A DNA stretch of 64,000 nucleotides, from positions 62,001 through 126,000 of the forward strand of contig JAPEVF010000018.1 in the NCBI GenBank assembly GCA_029747585.1, read 5' to 3'. The notes beneath the pieces are model-generated. The model saw only the letters and a program-made list of their open reading frames with translations, was not told where the DNA came from and made no database searches. Made by a program: the position numbers and the translations under genes. Shown here one piece after another: positions 34,519 to 46,746 of this stretch. Position 1 is the first letter of the stretch. Each line of letters begins with the position of its first letter. The stretch comes from Pleurotus djamor (lineage: Eukaryota; Basidiomycota; Agaricomycetes; Agaricales; Pleurotaceae).

Positions 34519-37500
34519 ATGGGTGTAAAGTCGCTATGGAGCCTGCTCACTCCAGTGGGTCGGCCAGTATTGTGCGTGTGCNTTATTTGTCCCAGTGCTC
34601 TCCCAATCAATCGAGGTTTCTGACAGGTTAGAGACGGCTGAGGGCAAGACCATGGCCATCGACTCCAGCATATGGATATACCAGTTTCAAGCTACCATGC
34701 GTGACAAGGAAGGACGTGCATTGTCGAACGCTCACGTCTTGGGCTTTCTGAGACGCATTAGCAAACTCTTGTTTTACGGTATCAAGCCAGTATTTGTCTT
34801 CGATGGAGGTGCTCCTGCACTCAAACGAAATACGATTGTACTTTTGGACACTGCTTTTCTCCAGAAGGACGCACCTGACCTGGTCGAATTCATAGACAGA
34901 TCGCAAAAAGAAGAAACGCGGGGCTGCGTTCAACCATGCTAAGGTTGCTGAGAGACTCCTTGCAGCTCAGATGAGGCGNGAAGCTGTGANCCATGTTGAG
35001 AGTACTAGGTATGTCCGCCTGTGATGTCTCTCTGCTCTCTCATACTCAATCCAGGTTACTTAGAACCACGAAGANCAAGGGCAAGGGCAAGGAAGACGCC
35101 TTCACGCTGGATGAGAATACTGTCTACTTGGAGGATATCGACCCGAAAATGCCCAAGTCTCCAGTAAAAGCCGCGACGGCAACAGACCAGACGAGTCCAC
35201 AGAAGAAACGGTTCTATGACTATGATCCATACAGCTTACCTGACCTCGATATGGGACAGGTCATCTCTAAAGCTACCCAATCCACCGCACCAGATCCTCG
35301 ACTAGCGACTGAAGAAGAACTTCAATCGTTCATCGAGGATATGCGTCCAGATGACTTTGATGTTACTTCGCCAGCGTTCAGGGAACTACCCACCGAAGTG
35401 CAATACGAAATCATCGGCGACCTACGTCTTAAATCCCGACAAACTTCGTACAATCGTTTGCAAAATATGCTGAAAAGTTCCAAAACCCCATTGGACTTTT
35501 CCAAGCAACAGATACTCAACTTGAAGCAACGCAATGCCCTGACTCAACAATTACTGACCACCACTGATAGCATCGGTAAAGCTCATATCGAGATCCCAAT
35601 TCGTATCGCTAGCGAAAGGAACAGGGAGTATGTTCTGGTGAAGAATGAAGGTGAATTCGGAGGTTGGATTCTAGGGATTCGTGATGATGGCACGAAGGAT
35701 AAACCAATCGAAATAGACCAAGACGAACCTCCAGCGCCAGCTCAAGACAGTGACGAGGAGATGGAAGAGATTAACATGTTTGCTCCTTCCATCCGAGTCA
35801 ATATANTGTCGCTTACTTTTCCCAATTCCTTTTAGCTCCAATGGGGCGGCCGACGATCACAATGCGGAGCACGACGGCGACGCCTCTCATCAACCAGCTC
35901 TCCTCTTCATTCCGTCCGATGACGATGACGACGATGACNTGCTCCCTTTCACTATTCAAGCATCCATGGACTCCCAGAAGAAGCTCAAGTCAAGCCCTAC
36001 TTCTCGACTACCTACTACTCCTCCCAAACGCCCTGAAGCCACGACTAGCGACAGTCTCTTATATTCAAACCGTTTATCGACGGCCTTGGCTATAGGTGGT
36101 GCTGGCCCTTCCCGCACACCTATACATAGTCAANTCATCAGGTCGGCGTCTCCTGAACTTGAGTATATCTCTGATGGTGTCATCGAAGTTNGCATCCCCC
36201 GAGCNGTTGTGCCGAGGGAGCCTCCTACGTTAACGTCTTTGGACGAATCGGCTTTCCAGACAGATAGTGACGATGATATGGAGGAAGTTCTTCCCACCGC
36301 TCCGATGCNAGCAACACCAACACCCAAGCTTCAAAAAGATGATANAGCAGTAGAACCTCGNACACCCTCTACTTTCGGTGTCTCGACACTCCTTGGGCCG
36401 GCNAANNCCTCTGCACCAATCACCAGTCAANGTATGAACTTCGGGAAACCTCACCCAACGTTCAAGGATGTTGGTTTGGCTAGCAAACGAGTTGTATCTC
36501 CGCCACCTCTCGTNGGCGAGCCATCATCTAGCTTGCGAACATCAACATCTTCCCCTAAAGTTGATCCCATNGCCACACCCATCAACGTACCCCAAGAGCT
36601 TCGGATCCCTTCACCCCTTTCCGGAACTCGTGTAGAANTGGACGATAAGCCGGAGCCTAGGACTGAAGGCGATGTTGATGAACTCGAACTACCATTATCG
36701 TGGTCACGGTCCCCTTCCCCAGATCACGGTGCCTCANCACANCAGGACCCCACAGAACTCCCTTCGCCTTCTAAGGTGGCAGATCACTGGGATGCCGCGG
36801 AGGAAGTCGACATGNACGCCGAAGAAAATGAATATGCTCGGTTCATGTCACAAGTCCAGGGGAAAGATCTCGACTCCGTTCGCAAAGAGATCGACGATGA
36901 AATCAGTCGCCTAAATAAAGAGAAGAAAGCAGCTCTCAGGGACTCTGAAGATATCACACAACAGATGATCTCACAAATAATGGTGAGTTACGTTACTTCA
37001 TCTCCCACATCGTCCATTTCTGATATCCCAACCCAAAACAGGCCATGCTGCGGCTTTTCGGTATCCCTTATATCACAGCGCCAATGGAAGCAGAAGCTCA
37101 ATGTGCAGCTCTCGTTTCTCTCGGCTTAGTTGAGGGTATCATCACCGACGACTCGGACGTTTTCTTGTTTGGTGGGCAACGGGTCTTCAAGAATATGTTC
37201 AACCAATCCAAAACAGTTGAATGTTTCTTACTCTCCGACCTCGCGCGTGAACTGGGTCTAACCCGTGATGCACTCGTTCGCCTGGCTTACCTCCTCGGAA
37301 GCGACTACGTTGAGGGTCTCCCCGGTGTAGGTCCCGTCGTCGCCATGGAGTTACTGAAGGAATTCCCTGGGGACGATGGTCTCCACAAATTCAAGGATTG
37401 GTGGATGAAAGTTCAGAGTGGTAAGGACCGTGTCGAGGATAACCAATCAGCGTTTCGTAAGCGGTTTGTGAGTTTTTGCGACCCGGTGAAAAATTGAAGG

Positions 37501-38408
37501 GATGTTGACGCGTTGACGTTGGTTTTCTAGAAGAAAAAGTTCAGAACTCTTTACTTGCCCCAGGATTGGCCGAACCCTGCTGTGGTAGGTACTTCAATCG
37601 TCCCGTAAACACGTGGTTGGCCATCTAATTGCGATTCGGGCAGCGCGATGCTTATTACCACCCGACCGTCGACGAATCGGACGAACCATTCAAGTGGGGT
37701 TTACCTGACCTTGATGGGCTTCGCCAGTATGTCCTGATTGCTTTGCACATCGCGTGCTTTCTTCACGCCAACTTTTCTCACAGGTTTCTCCGTGAAGAAC
37801 TTGGTTGGGCGCAAGCCAAGGCTGATGAAGTTTTGCTTCCAATCGTCCAACGCGTCGGGAAGCGAGCTCAGGTTCGTTTGCGTCTTCATTTATTCGCAGT
37901 TACTCCCTCCTTAATTGCCATCCTCTAGGTCGCGGCTTTGAACAAACAAGGTACTCTGAATGATTTTATGAGCATTCCAGCTGGTCAAGGCACATATGCG
38001 CCTCGAAAGCGCACCGCTTATGCGAGCAAACGATTGCAACAAGTGGTCTCTGATTTTAGGAAGAATAATCGGGCTCGTTCTGCCATGACGACTTCTGATG
38101 ATGAAGATGATCCTGATCACGGACCCCATGACCAGAATGAAGAAGAATCGAACGACGAAGAAAGTGCACCAGCGAAGAAAAAGTCGAAGAAGAGTTCTAC
38201 GACGTCGAAAGCGAAGGCGAAAGATACAGCGGACGGGTCGGGTCCCAAGATTCAGAAAGCTACTCGAGGAAGGGGTCGTGGTAGGGGTCGTGGTAGGGGT
38301 GGGTCCCGTGGTCGCGGACGAGGGAAGCGCGGTGCAGCTATCTCCGTCAGTCGGCCGTCGTCGCAGGGCTCTACTGAGCCCTCCTCCGATGAACAAGACG
38401 TGCTGTGA
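34519..38408 (+). CDS. RAD2: Rad2/XPG structure-specific endonuclease (nucleotide excision repair)
   Basis: The start at 34519 gives MGVKSLWSLLTPVGRPV, the N-terminal XPG signature; after an intron, EGKTMAIDSSIWIYQFQATM and KPVFVFDGGAPALKR supply the first catalytic acids. A long acidic, Ser-rich spacer with N bases follows (35050-36950), as in Rad2/XPG and unlike Fen1. The I-domain then reads LFGIPYITAPMEAEAQCAAL, GIITDDSDVFLFGGQRVFKN and LLGSDYVEGLPGVGPVVAME (helix-hairpin-helix). The C-terminus has NKQGTLNDFM, resembling a PCNA-binding box with the last aromatic replaced by Met, basic NLS stretches, and an RG-rich run (GRGRGRGRGGSRGRGRGK, 38272-38332). Family role: 3' incision in nucleotide excision repair, with TFIIH. 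The gene ends at TGA 38406-38408. Confidence 0.92.
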
Positions 38409-39390
38409 TTTATGACGGTTTTTTTACTAATTTATTGCAGTATATATACACACTATTACTCAGGACATATTTCTTCCTCTCAGCTCACTTAAACAGGCTT
38501 GAACGCCAACTGGAGCACAGGTCGTTCGGAAAGCCTCTCGCCAACATGGATGAACTGTATAAACGGATCTACAGCATCTAAATTATCGGAGGTAGGTACC
38601 CAGATTTCCACCCCATTTCCCAACCTTCCCTCGGAACCTCGAGGCTTCAGGTATTTCAGGGAGGTGTACCCACAGAAGGGCGGCATTCTCGATACTTAAC
38701 GCCTCCCTGATTCACCCCATCACGATGAAGATTTCACTGCCAGTGCCTTGTCGCGTATACCGGCGCGGTTCGCCCCAGTCGAAAAGCTTGAAAGGTACAA
38801 GGGGTACATACTCACACATAAATGCATAATGGATTATAACCTTACATCTCCGAGAGCGGGCAAATGAATCGGGTTACCTATAAAAGCATTACTTGTTATC
38901 TACCCACAACTCTGGATAATAACAAGGACCCATACGGATGTGGTCTAAGCGAAGGTATAGAATTTACCCTACCAAGGTTGTATCCACCCTCTCGAAAATT
39001 GCGGGGGTATACATATAACCTCTCGAAGTCCGTAGTCCGTGAGTAGTCTCAACCTGTATCTGGATATAATATGGAGCCCAACGAAAAGGCCAGACGCGAT
39101 ACGAGACCAAGAAACCACTAGAACCTGATCAAAGTGACGAGAGCGAAGGCGAGTTTAAACTTATTGAACGTAGATATCGCCGTCAATCAAAGTGGATACT
39201 TAAGCGAGTTTATTTCGACAAGTCCGCACAAAGGAAGACATTCTTTGCAAACGTTCAATATAGGATCTAAGAAAAAANGCGGCTATTTCTCCTTCTATAG
39301 AGCATCTACTCCTCGTCACTCGAGCTCTCCGTCCTAGCCTGTCGGCATACATGGAAAACTTTAGTCAAACCCGAAGTTTCGACGGCGATC
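38409..39390. other. Unassigned stretch with coding-like fragments (possible relic)
   Basis: About 980 b between RAD2 and NDUFB8. On the minus strand 38489-38686 is an open frame (GNGVEIWVPTSDNLDAVDPF then IQFIHVGERLSERPVLQLAF) with a codon-like flavour. On the plus strand 38726-38875 reads DEDFTASALSRIPARFAPVE and LERYKGYILTHKC. Neither extends through convincing introns to a full gene, and I do not recognise them. A decayed gene or transposon remnant is possible. An N at 39278 follows an A run. Confidence 0.35.
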
Positions 39391-39905
39391 CTAACGAACC
39401 TTGTTGGCCTCCAAACCACCGAGTTCTGTGACCAGCCCGGAATGTGGGTATTCACGTCGGATTGCAGGCATCTCCGGCAGGTTATTTTTCACAAGCAAGC
39501 CAAAGGTGACGAAGCCAAGAGCTGCTACGGTGAATTGGAAGAGTGCGCGCGATGGTTCTATTGGTGGAACGTCCGGTCCCCACATTGACAAGACTTCATC
39601 TTTGTCATGAAGCTATTTCACCCGTAGTCAGCCAAAAAAAANTTTGAGAAGGCAATACTGAGGCAGTACGATCTGGACGTACAGTGTCGCCGACGTTCCG
39701 TCTCATGAGGGAATCCTGCCAGCCCTTGGCTGGGAGATATTGACGGGAGACGTAAGGCAATTGTGGGTATCCTTGAAGCTGAGGATCCTCATCCTTGGGG
39801 GNGCGCAGTGGCGTAGCCCCTCGCAGCGACGGCGACGGTTTGAACTGGATGCCTGGCGGCGATGCGCACGCCAGCGACTCGGCGAGCGACGGTGGAAGAC
39901 AACAT
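39391..39905 (-). CDS. NDUFB8: NADH:ubiquinone oxidoreductase subunit NDUFB8 (complex I, ASHI)
   Basis: The start at 39905 gives a mitochondrial presequence (MLSSTVARRVAGVRIAARHP, then a YATA cleavage area). The mature part reads PKDEDPQLQGYPQLPYVSRQ, YLPAKGWQDSLMRRNVGDT, an intron (GTACGT to AAATAG), LHDKDEVLSMWGPDVPPIEP, a membrane span (LFQFTVAALGFVTFGLLVKN), and ends REYPHSGLVTELGGLEANKV plus R at stop 39391-39393. This is the standard layout of NDUFB8, an accessory inner-membrane subunit of the distal proton-pumping arm. The N at about 39802, next to a run of C (minus strand), adds one base and breaks the frame between YATA and PKDED; ignoring it restores the frame, so it is a sequence artefact and not a mutation. 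Confidence 0.9.
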
Positions 39906-40126
39906 TGGGTGCGTGGGAAGCTGCTAAGTGCCTGGACATTTGCTACCGCTTTTCCTGAGCCTCACGTGGGCAACGGGGATCACATATTATGTAATAATCG
40001 TCCAGTGCCATTCTGCCTCCGGCCATCATGGCGCTGACGATTTTTAATTTTTTTCCAGGAGATCTAGAGATTTGCAAGAACCCAGCACTCCTTGTAACTT
40101 TTTTTCAGCCGCAAAATAATTCTGTG

Positions 40127-40134
40127 TATATAAA
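40127..40134 (+). promoter_or_regulatory. TATA box of the methyltransferase gene
   Basis: TATATAAA lies 34-41 bases upstream of the ATG at 40168. This spacing implies a very short leader, or that transcription starts near the ATG. Confidence 0.5.
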
Positions 40135-40167
40135 TATTGGTCTTGTTATGAACTTTGATGATCCCCA

Positions 40168-42344
40168 ATGGCCGCTCCTCCAGTCGAAAAGGATGTATCA
40201 GACCAGCTCCTCCACCAGCGCAGAGTCCGTCGCAAGCGTGGTGGCATCCCGTATCCCCTCGCCTACACAACGGACATGCTCAACTTGTCCGTCGCTTTCC
40301 CCCTTCATCAAATAAGAGAAACTGACTTGGAAATAACTGACAGCGACATATGGGACCATATGTTCCTTCTTAGTTGCTGTAGGAGGCTGACCATGCATCA
40401 GTTCGAGCATCCCCCATCCAACGTACTCGATCTAGGATGTGGGGGTGGCTATTGGGCAGTCGAGGCGGCCAGGCAGTGGCCAGTGCGTATCTCGATCACA
40501 TATCTCAAAGCCTTTTCCACTCACCGAGACCCACAGAATAGCACCATTATCGGATACGACCTCAGTGATATCCAGCCCAAACTCTCGAGGCTACCGTCGC
40601 ATCACGACCTCGCCCGTCGGGTCAAGTGGGTCCATGGAAATCTGTTCGTGAGATTACCACAAGGTCTCCTCTTACCAGAATCATGACCCGCTCATTTTGC
40701 CTTCTCTGCCTCCGAACTTGCCGTTAAAATAGACTTGATGGTCTTCCATTCCCTTCCGCTCATTTCGACTTTATTCGCATAGTAGGCTTGGGCCTGGGAG
40801 TTCCCGAGGACGAGGTACGTGATATCGCCTCTCGTATCTTCCATTAGGCACTCACTTTCATCCTCTAAATTGCCTAGTGGCAGTTTGTTCTAGAGGTAGT
40901 AATTCTCTTTGACGCCGCATTCCCCATTTAATCATCACTCCTCTTAGGATATCGCTCGCATCATGAAACCGGGAGCTGTACTCGAGGTACCTTTCTCACT
41001 CACTATCCATACGACTAGGAACTGAGTAACCAAATCGCATGGTCATTTCCGTTAGATCATTGAAGAAGACTTGATTTTCCCCTGCGGGCGTCCACCCAGG
41101 CCACGGCTTCCACCTATATCTATTGATAGCTTTGCGGGGCACCCCATCATTCCAAGTCCTTATTCAACTCATAGCTCAGCTACCCTACTCTCTGACCCCT
41201 GGCTTGCCACTCAGGACGACCACCACCATTTTGATGGGCCTATTAAGAAGCAAAGCAGCCTTTCCACTCTACACGAATCCCCCATTTCGATTTCCCCCCG
41301 TTCTCCTTTCAGTCCGCAGCCTTCATTTACGTTGCCTTTCCCCGACGAGCTTCCACCACTCGATGGCGCCCCGCACCCACAAGATCATTCTCGTCTAAAG
41401 GCTGCCTGGGAAGCCATGCTCTCCCGCCGATTCCTCTCATCACAACTCATCACGGTCCTTCCATTCTACCTCTCCTCCGAATTCGTCGACATCCAATCCC
41501 ACCCTGTACTCCAAATCCCTTTACCTCCCAGCTCACACTCTACACTCCAAAACCTGCGGAAAAGCAGCCTGACTAGATCATCCACGAGCGATTCTCTCAT
41601 GTCTACGGGTGATATGATTGACCCGGATCACATTTTCGACCTTCAGCCGTCGAAGAAACGGCGTTCTGGAGATGGCGTTCACTCTCCCAGCTCGCCTGCT
41701 AGATCGTCACAGCGGAGCGTTCCGTCTTGGGCTCCCATGCATCTCGCTAAGACGGTCAATACGATCATCGGATGTAAAGAAGCCATATGGAGGGAGTACG
41801 ATGAACTATATCGTAACGATACATCCGCTCCCCCTGTCCTCAAAACTGTTCGCAAGAAGCAGTCACTTACCAGCCCCGATGGAGTTCCCTCGCCTCACCT
41901 CGAGATCGTTCGACCTTCTGCCCGAGAAGGCTTTGAACTCGCATGGTCAAACTGGGAAAGGTTAGTTCAGCCACACCCGTTATTGTTTTTCATCTTCCTA
42001 TCCCATGTCCACATGCTGTCTCTTTCATTCTCTCTCTCTTTCTTCGCTTTCTCTCGACGTCCCTCCTCCTTCTGGTTATATTGACGCTCATTTTGTCTGT
42101 CTGGCTATACAGTGACATGCAGGATCGCATTGGCATGCGGGGACGTATAATCTCGGAATGTGCTTGGCCAGAGCCGGATGGTGTACGTCCGGACTGGAGA
42201 GTCTGGCGTGATAATCTGGACAGTGCGAGTACGCAGCGAGCTCCATCGGTGAGGAGCTCATTGAACGAGGCACCAGAGCTGTGCCGTTCCCTCCGGGGTT
42301 TCGTGGCCTGGAAGCCATCAACCCCTTCCGTTCCTTCTTCATAG
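40168..42344 (+). CDS. SAM-dependent methyltransferase, fungal class I type
   Basis: The start at 40168 gives MAAPPVEKDVSDQLLHQRRV, then GGIPYPLAYTTDMLN. SAM motif I is NVLDLGCGGGYWAVEAARQW (about 40420-40479), motif II TIIGYDLSDIQPKL, and motif III is spread over exons as RIVGLGLGVPEDEWQFVLED and IARIMKPGAVLEIIEEDLIF. A long Pro/Ser-rich insert follows (PISISPRSPFSPQPSF, about 41100-41700), with a basic QPSKKRRSGDGVHSP segment that could be nuclear-targeting. The C-terminal part is SAREGFELAWSNWE, then after an intron SDMQDRIGMRGRIISECAWP, ending WKPSTPSVPSS at 42344. The Rossmann core is complete. Substrate is unknown; agaricomycetes have many such paralogues, some nuclear regulators of the LaeA kind, but no close match is asserted. 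Confidence 0.82.
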
Positions 42345-42835
42345 GGCCTCTTCGCATCAAGACTCACATCATACATCAACACACATTCTGTACACCGTGA
42401 TTTTCTCAATCTTGCATTTTCGCTGGCATCTAGACAACTATCGAATTTCTGATACATCCCATTCATTTAACGTTCATTTATCCTATTTATTACGCCACTT
42501 TGCTCTCCAACATCATCGACATCAACATTCAACGTTCAGCATCCCTAGCACGGCGAAATTATTTATTCCATCACATTGTACTCTCATCATAGCTTTCATA
42601 TTTTGCTGTAATATCCATCATCATCGCTTTTGTTGTGGTATTAGCAGTCCGTAGATATATCATCATACCCATGATATTATACTTCCATTGACGGTCGAGA
42701 TGATCGATCGTCTGAGCCACCGATAAGGCAAAAATAATGACATGGTCACCCCTGGCTTGATCAAGCCTCGTCCCTCTCAGCAGTAGCCCTCTTTCTCTTT
42801 TTCCCTCTTCCACAACTTCGAGTAAAAAAAAAATC
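42345..42835. other. Intergenic before PA2G4 homologue
   Basis: About 490 b, CT-rich and A-rich near the right end, with a GTAAAAAAAAAATC tract right before the ATG. No gene or repeat seen. Confidence 0.5.
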
Positions 42836-44489
42836 ATGTCCGACACTGAAGCACCCGCAGCACCCGCACCCGAGAAAAAACAAGCCCCCAGCAATGAAAT
42901 TGATCTGACAAAATACAAGGTACGATTATAACGTTCGATCGACAACACCCCAACGACTCCGTCGTTTGATCAAGACGGGTGGTTGGCTTGTTATATTTTT
43001 TGTTTTATAAGATCGCTTTATTGCTCACTGCACGTAATTATAGACAGCGGCGGATATTGTTCATGGTGTGGTGAAGAAGTTGATTGATCTGTGTGTCGAA
43101 GGAGCCAAGGTCATCGATATCTGCGTCGAGGGCGACAAGCTGCTCGAGGAAGGCACTGGCGCCGTGTACAACAAAGCCGTCAAGGGTGTTAAGGTTCCAA
43201 AAGGTGTGAAGGACAGGATCCCGTCCTTCTTTGCGATGCAGATCGTTGATAATTTGGCTTGATTTCTTCAGGAATTGCATTCCCAACCTCCATCTCCGTC
43301 AACAACTGTGTCGCCCATTTCTCCCCTCTCGCGTACGTTTCTTTCCTCTTAAACTTTCCTTCACATCGTATTCAAATCTTGCGTTGGTATTTCACAGATC
43401 AGATCCTCTCTCATCACAAGCTCTCGCGAAGGACGATGTCGTCAAGATTCATGTTGGCGCACACATCGACGGCTTTGCTGCTGTTTCTGCTGAAACCATC
43501 GTCGTTGGTGCTTCACCAGAAAACCCCGTCACCGGACGTCGGGCAGACGCGATAAAAGCTGCATGGCACGCAGCCGAGATCGCGATGCGTACCATCAAAG
43601 TCGGTAACAAGAATTGGGCCGTTACTGAGGCTGTTGGAAAGATCGCTGCTGCTTGGGATTGCAAGCCCGTTGAAGGTGAACTGTCCTTTTGCGGTAACCT
43701 TGGTTCCATGGCTAATATAACTCGTGTGCGCAAAGGCATGCTTTCTTGTCAACAAACCCAGAACGTCATCGATGGAAAGAAGCGAATCATCCTGAACCCC
43801 AGCGAAACCCAGAGGCGTGAATTCGAGACGATCACCTTCGCTGAGAATGAAGTCTACGGAATGGACATCCTGATCTCCACTGGAGAGGATGGCAAGGTGA
43901 ACCTTTTCGCCTTATCTGTCAAATCACAAGTATACTCACCACGATTATCGGTCACCCCACACATTTCCTACAGGCTCGAATGGAAGAATCAAGAACCAGC
44001 ATCTTCCAACGCGATTCGACTGTCAAGTACCAACTCAAAATGAAGACCTCGCGTGCCGTCTTTTCTGAGATGCAAAAGAAGTCTGGCGATTTCCCCTTTA
44101 ACATTCGCTGCCTCGAAGATGAAAAACGCTCTCGTATGGGCATTCAAGAGGCCGTTCAGCACAGTTTGATCAAACCTTATGAAGTCATGTAAGTCGTATG
44201 CATGTGCAACACACCCTTCACACACACGCTAATTCATTTCCCTCCTTGAACGACATATAGCTACACGCCCAATAACACATTCGTTGCTGCATTCCATTTC
44301 ACGATCGCGCTGCTTCCTGCAGGTCCTTCGTTAATCACCCACCCTCCCGTGTGGTATAAATCGGAACTCGTCAAGACGGAGAAGGAGTTGGAGGACGAAG
44401 ACGCCAAAGCTCTGTTGGCAAGAAACCTCCGACCCAGTAAGCCTAAGAAGAAGAAGACCAAGGCTGAGGGTGAAGGAGCTGAGGAGTAA
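42836..44489 (+). CDS. PA2G4: Proliferation-associated protein 2G4 / Ebp1 homologue (M24-like fold)
   Basis: The start at 42836 gives MSDTEAPAAPAPEKKQAPSN, then EIDLTKYK, an intron, and TAADIVHGVVKKLIDLCVEG. The body follows the methionine-aminopeptidase (pita-bread) fold: GIAFPTSISVNNCVAHFSPL, ALAKDDVVKIHVGAHIDGFA, AVSAETIVVGASPENPVTGR, FAENEVYGMDILISTGEDGK and EEKRSRMGIQEAVQHSLIK-like text. It closes in the Lys-rich tail SKPKKKKTKAEGEGAEE at 44489. The set of metal ligands typical of active aminopeptidases is not kept in this family. Ebp1 binds the 60S tunnel exit and RNA and takes part in ribosome biogenesis and growth control; the basic tail is the known RNA and ribosome contact. Intact, with five to six introns. 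Confidence 0.92.
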
Positions 44490-44752
44490 ATGGCAAACCA
44501 TCTGTAGTGAAACACGGCAAAGTCAAATGAATTCAAAGGACAATTTGGGAGATTATTCTTGGTCTATTCCCATCTCAACTAATTTTGTAGTCACCCCAGT
44601 TCGAATCTGTCAAACAATTAAGCTTTAAGTAGCAACACTTCATACATTGTAAATGTGTTCTTTGAACCAAAGCACGTCTTCCGCGCCCAGCATCTGTGGT
44701 GTCTGTAGGACTAGTGAGCGAAATATTGACCTAGCCGAGATAACTAGCACTA

Positions 44753-45321
44753 TCAAGATGGCGCGGTCGAATCGATTGATAGCTTGCTCGTCCCATGCTC
44801 CGCGTCCTCCCCAAACTCTCCAATAGTTCGAACGACCAGATCAACGTTTTCAAGGAACGAGTTGACCGTCAAACGCGCAAGCCTAACAGTTAGCGTCTCA
44901 AACGACCTGCGAATGCATGTAGCCAAACCCGACACGAGTATCAATAAACGCAGATCATCATCAAGGGAGGCGAGATAAAGATAAAACCCCAAAGCAAAAG
45001 GAAAATCGCATGGGGGAAAGTGTATGATTATAGGTTGAATTCGCATCAGAAAAGAATAAGTGTCTGAGGGAAATGAAACGAGAAAAAACCAAGACTCACG
45101 CTACCAAGACGTCCCCGTCAATATCGAGGTGGCGTTTCACTGCGTGTGGCTGAAGTTCGGCATCTACCTCGATGGTCTGCTTTGCGATCAAAGCGTGCTT
45201 CGGGGACGCGAAGGGGACGCGGACTGTGCTAGTGGATGAATGACAATGGTGAGGCACGAACAACTGCCACTGAAGTAACGATCCCCTACATCTTGTGCCA
45301 CGACGAGTCGGGATCCGACAT
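44753..45321 (-). CDS. PCC1: KEOPS/EKC complex subunit Pcc1
   Basis: A small protein of about 105 residues in three exons. The first is MSDPDSSWHKI (start 45321), with a GTAGGG donor. After a CCACTAG acceptor comes TVRVPFASPKHALIAKQTIE, then VDAELQPHAVKRHLDIDGDV. After a second intron follows SFETLTVRLARLTVNSFLEN and VDLVVRTIGEFGEDAEH, ending SIDSTAPS. Length and the two blocks match Pcc1/LAGE-type proteins, a beta-rich homodimer core of KEOPS that supports the t6A37 modification of ANN-decoding tRNAs and, in yeast, telomere upkeep. A longer reading of the last exon starting at 45046 is just intron read-through. Confidence 0.85.
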
Positions 45322-45863
45322 GACGGTTTGGAATAAGCGTTTGATCAGGCACCAAGGAGGGGCAAAAAATAAGAACATTTCCATTTGGATTGGATCAACA
45401 GAGTACTACTCCAACGCAAGTAATAATGCAACTCTCAGAGGTGAGAACGACAGGTTTGGGAAAGGGGAAAAATAATGATAAGTAGCGGGAAAGGTAAGAA
45501 AGACTGCCCGGGGGGCGGACAATGGGTACTAGCTACATAGCAAAAGTTATAAACGGAGGAGAGGGTAGGATGTTGATCAAATAACCAGCTCGTTAATTCG
45601 TAAAAAGATAACCACTTCATGCGTGAAAACGAGAAAAAAACCAACATCTCAAACCATCAACCTCCCAAAAAGGATTATAAACCTCCCGGGTCAAGGCTCC
45701 GAACTTCCGCCTTCTAATACAAGATTCAACACGAAAACAAAGAGTGGACCTGCGCCAGTGGATATGCGTTGATACAGGTGTATCGCCAGGATAGGGTTGA
45801 GGTTGGTCGGCCACTAGGGTATAAACCACAACCCGGTTACAGTTAACGCGGAGAAGGGTATAT
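45322..45863. other. Intergenic between two minus-strand genes
   Basis: Carries the PCC1 promoter side and the 3' end of the GPI-protein gene. Frames here lack splice logic or family motifs. Confidence 0.5.
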
Positions 45864-46746
45864 TTACAGTGAAAGGGCAAAGTAAGCCGAGAAGGCAGCC
45901 ACGATCATGATGGGGAGGTTTGTGTTGTGCAGCGCAGGGGCAGAGTTGGAGGCCCGGGAGAAGGGGTCGGACCCAGCGTTGGCAGCGCCAACTGGCGTGG
46001 GGCCAGCACCGGCGCTGACGGTTGTCGAGCCAATGGCCGCGGGAACGACAAGCCTATCAAGGAGAAATGCATGAGCAAACCAACTTCCTTCTTGGCATGA
46101 GAGAAATGTAACCTACGTGGTTCCGGCGACGGCGACTGGGGCATCAGAGGCCGATGCCTCAGTTGAAGACGTAGAGGCAGACGCGGAGGCAGAGGCCACC
46201 GAAGACGAGGAAGCAACAGCCAACCTAGAGGGCACACAGGAGGCGTCATCGCTACCCTTGACAGTAATCTGTCGAAAAAAANGTCTTGAGCCAAGAATTT
46301 CACAAGAGGGAAAAAATCCACCGCACCACTTCGGTCCACGCTTCCTCCCCATCAGCATCCTCGATGGAAAGTTGGACTTTCGACCCGGCTGGGAGAGCTA
46401 CTTTCCATTTACCAACGGTTCCGTTGAAATCACCGAGGTCGGCGCTGGGGGGAAAAGACAATGAGAAATCAGGGTCCGATATGGTTCGGATTTGAAACCT
46501 ACAGAGCATCGCCGCAAGGTTCATCGTCCTTGGTGATGAGGATGTTGTATGGTCCTTTGGTCTTTTGCCAGCTGAAGCTTGCTTCCTGGCACTGTAAAGG
46601 CACGATATTTAATACCCTGTGCGTCACCTCCGCAAAAATAGACGGCTCACCTGGGTGAACTCTGGCTGGGATACGGCAAAATCAGCGAGGACGCTGTTTG
46701 CGGCGATGGTGGCGAGGAGAGAGGCTTTAATGAGTGTGGCGAACAT
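45864..46746 (-). CDS. GPI-anchored Ser-rich cell surface protein
   Basis: Signal peptide MFATLIKASLLATIAANSVL (start 46746), then ADFAVSQPEFTQ. After an intron: CQEASFSWQKTKGPYNILIT and KDDEPCGDAL, a small beta-domain common to basidiomycete Kre9/Knh1-like wall proteins. The next exons read ADLGDFNGTVGKWKVALPAG, SKVQLSIEDADGEEAWTEV and ITVKGSDDASC. A Ser/Ala-rich spacer (VASSSSVASASASASTSSTE) then leads to a C-terminal hydrophobic tail (LPIMIVAAFSAYFALSL) after SNSAPALHNTN, matching a GPI-attachment signal. It stops at 45864-45866. Probably attached to the plasma membrane or wall. The N at 46273 follows an A run inside an intron and does not affect the protein. Confidence 0.82.
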
